From: Nephromyces sp. MM_2019
Lineage: Eukaryota; Apicomplexa; Aconoidasida; Nephromycida
Direction: 5' to 3'
Length of the DNA: 35,527 nt
Assembly (NCBI GenBank): GCA_015657535.1
Contig: JADHZB010001557.1
Span: 1 to 35,527, forward strand
A model generated the notes under the pieces. It was not told the origin of the DNA. It did not search any database and was given only the letters and a program-made list of their open reading frames with translations. A program made the translations under genes and the position numbers. This document shows positions 32,952-35,527 of the stretch, piece after piece. Every line of letters starts with the position of its first letter. The stretch's first letter is position 1.

Positions 32952-35527
32952 AACTGCATAAGAGAGACCTCAAGTCCTTGATACAATCTTAAGGAGAGTG
33001 CTACGGCCTGCACCTAAAACTTAAATATGCTTTTTTATTCGGTCCCTACAGTATTAAAAAAATAGCTCCAAAAAAGAGTGGTTTTTAATATTTTTAGTAG
33101 ATTTAAAGCTGGAAATAATAGCAAAAGCAATGCATGTCATGAAAAAATTACATGAAGCATATTATCGGCGATCTAATAATTGGCAATGAGGATGAAAACT
33201 GAGATTTTAATGAACTTTGATGATAAAAAATAATGCCTTGAGTGGGAAAAACAGAGTCCAACTGAAATAGAAGCAAAATGAAGGCGAATTTGGGTTGAAG
33301 AATTAAATGATAATGAAAATCGTCATGCAGCAAAAAAAAGCTAGCAAAATAAAATCTACTTAAATTATATGGGGAGTTATTAGTAATATGCAATTTCCAG
33401 CACACTTTCGCTCTTTTCTTTTATAAATAATGGCATTTTGTTGTTAATAGGCATTATAATCCGCATTCATCAGGCAGCCAACAAGCCTTAGGAATTTCTT
33501 GGAAAAAATGTAGAGGAAATTGAAACTTCCAGGAGATTTAACACCCTACATACACCCATAGGCAGATTCTCGCCCAAATATTGCTTATTTCAAAGGTTTC
33601 AGATTTTTTGTTTCTCATAAATTCTGGTAATTTTCACCATTTCGAATTCTTCTTCGTAAATTGGGTGTGCCTGCACGTGCAGGTGCTATATAAATTAACT
33701 AAATAGATAAAAAATGGCATAAAAGTAGACAATAGTACTTCTAAAGCGTTCAGTTGCACATGAAAGAGAAACAGCACTGCAATCAATCTTATGCTCACTC
33801 TTAATATTGCCTACAGCTATAAGCTTAACAAACAAGTAACTATATACAACTTTTTACAACTTGGGATTAATTCTATAAAAAATTTACATACACACGGTAG
33901 TCGTAGTCTACTAGCCAAGGTTGAAGCGCAGAACCGGAAAATTTTACTTTGGCGCATTCCAAGTGACACTACACACTTTTAAATTCAGAACAGTCAAAAA
34001 AAACACCAGCAAAAAGCCATTTTCATAAGTAAGAAGTAATGAAAGGAGATATGCGTCTCCTCTCCTCTACATCACTGTTTCTTACTTTTATAAACTAGCA
34101 AAAACCCAAAATGCGTCATAAGGCAGCGCATTTACCATATCCCAATCATTAACAGCTCTCAAAAGCAGCCAAATTTTCGCTTCAAATTCACAGCTATAAG
34201 GCAGCGAAATCAGCAAGCTTTACGTTTAGGTAACTTCCAAAGGTTCATAAAATACATATCAACATCACTATTTGAATTGCACTAGATGTCTTATATACAC
34301 TAACATGTGGCACACTATTTCCTTTCGAAAAAACTGCAGCAGAGCAAAAATTCAAGGAAAGGATAATTATTTAGCATTTCAGCTCATGCAAACCACCAGA
34401 TAATTCCCTTATTTCTTGAACTTTTTAAGCAAACTAAAGCACATAAAAAGCAATATTCATATGCGAAGATAAAAGTGCTGAGCAGCTTAATAATACACAA
34501 CTGCTTGAATCTCCAAAGAAAGTGACTAAGTTTAGGTAAATAGACAGCAGGACAATGGCGAAAAGCGTAAAACTGCAATGTATCGCAATGCAAGCGCTGA
34601 ATTCACGCGAATGCAGCGACTGGCGCTGCTTTATAGATATCTCCAAGAGTCAGGAACGACGCTACGGATGAAGTTCCTAATCAGAAAAAGAAGAGAAAAC
34701 GCGCAAAAAGTAAATTTAGGATTTATTTGTTTCAATCAACGAAATACGAGACTAAAATGAATGCTACTCAGATTCGAATATGCAGCAAAAATCTAGCCGT
34801 ATAGCAATGCCTGTAATGAGCGGAATTCACGCATAAAAAAAAAAGTCTGATAGAGAATATTAAGAGGGTCAATAGTGAAATGAAGATAATTTACATAAAA
34901 ATTGTAGCACCAGGGATAGGACCAAACTAAAAAGCGCATATATATACATATATATAGCAGAATAAAAATTCACTGCTTCAGCATTTCGCTGTCTATTAAA
35001 CATTAGATGTCTATCACTTAAAGTTCTAGAAGGATTTTAAGAAAAACTAGGATCCCGAGCTACGCGATAAAACAAGAGTAAAGAACAAAATTTCTTTAGC
35101 ACGGAGGAAAGACGGTATCTCGAGGAAAATCCCTAAATCACACCAAGCATTAGGAAGAGGTACAAACCTGGGAAGCGAAAGATCAGCAGTGAGCAAAATA
35201 ATTGTTCATTTAAAATTTGCCAAATTAGAGATAAAATAGAGTAAAAACAACAACCAATTGATATTAAAGCACCCAATAAGTGAGAACAGAAAAAAATGGC
35301 AAAGAATGCACATTAGAAAACAGCAAAGCAAGACAAAAAAAAAAAGACAGTGAAAAAACCAGGGCGAAGCAGAAGAAAAAAACTAGGGCAAAATTTCAAA
35401 CAGCAGTACGGAAATATAATCAGAATCAAAACAAAAAGGCGAGTTTTCTCGTCTTTCTGACAGCCAATATATCGCACAGCTAAAGCCCTTTACAAGTATA
35501 TAAGCGAAGCAGCAGAGCAGTACGGAA
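32952..35527. other. A-rich right end, no supported gene
   Basis: The plus strand is A-rich (minus strand T-rich), the reverse of 13-27 kb, so any gene here may be on the minus strand. Minus-strand frames at 33405-33148, 34593-34384 and 34646-34434 are short and lack features. A plus-strand frame at 35280-35483 (67 codons) is extremely lysine-rich because of A-runs and is probably spurious. A (TA)n-like tract lies at about 34937-34958. Confidence 0.45.
33670..33683. repeat. 14-bp perfect palindrome with CACGTG core
   Basis: cctgcacgtgcagg reads identically on both strands and contains the E-box core CACGTG flanked by TGCA steps. It could be a dimeric transcription-factor site, but there is no start codon to tie it to and a single copy may be chance. 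Confidence 0.35.

Noticed and set aside
35280..35483. Lysine-rich 67-codon frame
   Set aside because: The frame is produced by A-runs and begins at GTG rather than ATG; the same DNA on the minus strand looks like a polypyrimidine intron.
1..35527. Search for CRISPR arrays, transposase genes, long terminal repeats, telomeric repeats, rRNA and tRNA genes
   Set aside because: None was seen; TTTAGGG words occur only singly.

Overview
This is nuclear DNA of a eukaryote. Genes are split by GT-AG introns, spacers are long and AT-rich, CA/GT microsatellites are common, and two conserved eukaryotic proteins are recognisable: a SWI/SNF-type remodelling ATPase and the mitochondrial ATP synthase OSCP subunit. 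Introns of roughly 0.1-2 kb and long serine-rich, low-complexity protein stretches would suit a protist such as an apicomplexan. That placement is an inference; no lineage-diagnostic gene is present.

Layout. (1) 1-4637, minus strand: the N-terminal part of a SNF2/BRM-like ATPase, with QLQ and HSA domains. It runs off the left edge before its helicase domain. Its introns and upstream region are full of CA/GT repeats. (2) 4638-11881: GT-rich upstream DNA, an A-rich spacer, a somewhat GC-richer stretch near 8.2-8.6 kb that can form hairpins, a weak minus-strand exon pair near 10.6-11.0 kb, and a five-copy minisatellite at 11.4-11.6 kb. (3) 11882-13766, plus strand: three-exon OSCP gene, the best resolved gene here. 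(4) 13767-19044: T-rich spacer. (5) 19045-22181, possibly to 22701: an unrecognised plus-strand gene with two long exons and a likely 37-nt microexon. (6) 22702-28026: very AT-rich DNA with a phase-consistent set of exons at 26376-27163 that would encode a membrane protein. (7) 28027-32951, plus strand: a signal-peptide, lysine/arginine-rich protein and a long acidic protein. Splice sites in matching phase could join them into one gene of about 916 codons. (8) 32952-35527: A-rich DNA with no firm gene.

The recognised genes are housekeeping (chromatin remodelling; mitochondrial energy). The unrecognised genes at 19-23 and 28-33 kb have no domain I can name and are the most novel content. Exon joins were made by eye from splice consensus, reading phase and open frame. 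In DNA this AT-rich, open stretches under about 50 codons arise often by chance, so short-exon calls are given low confidence.
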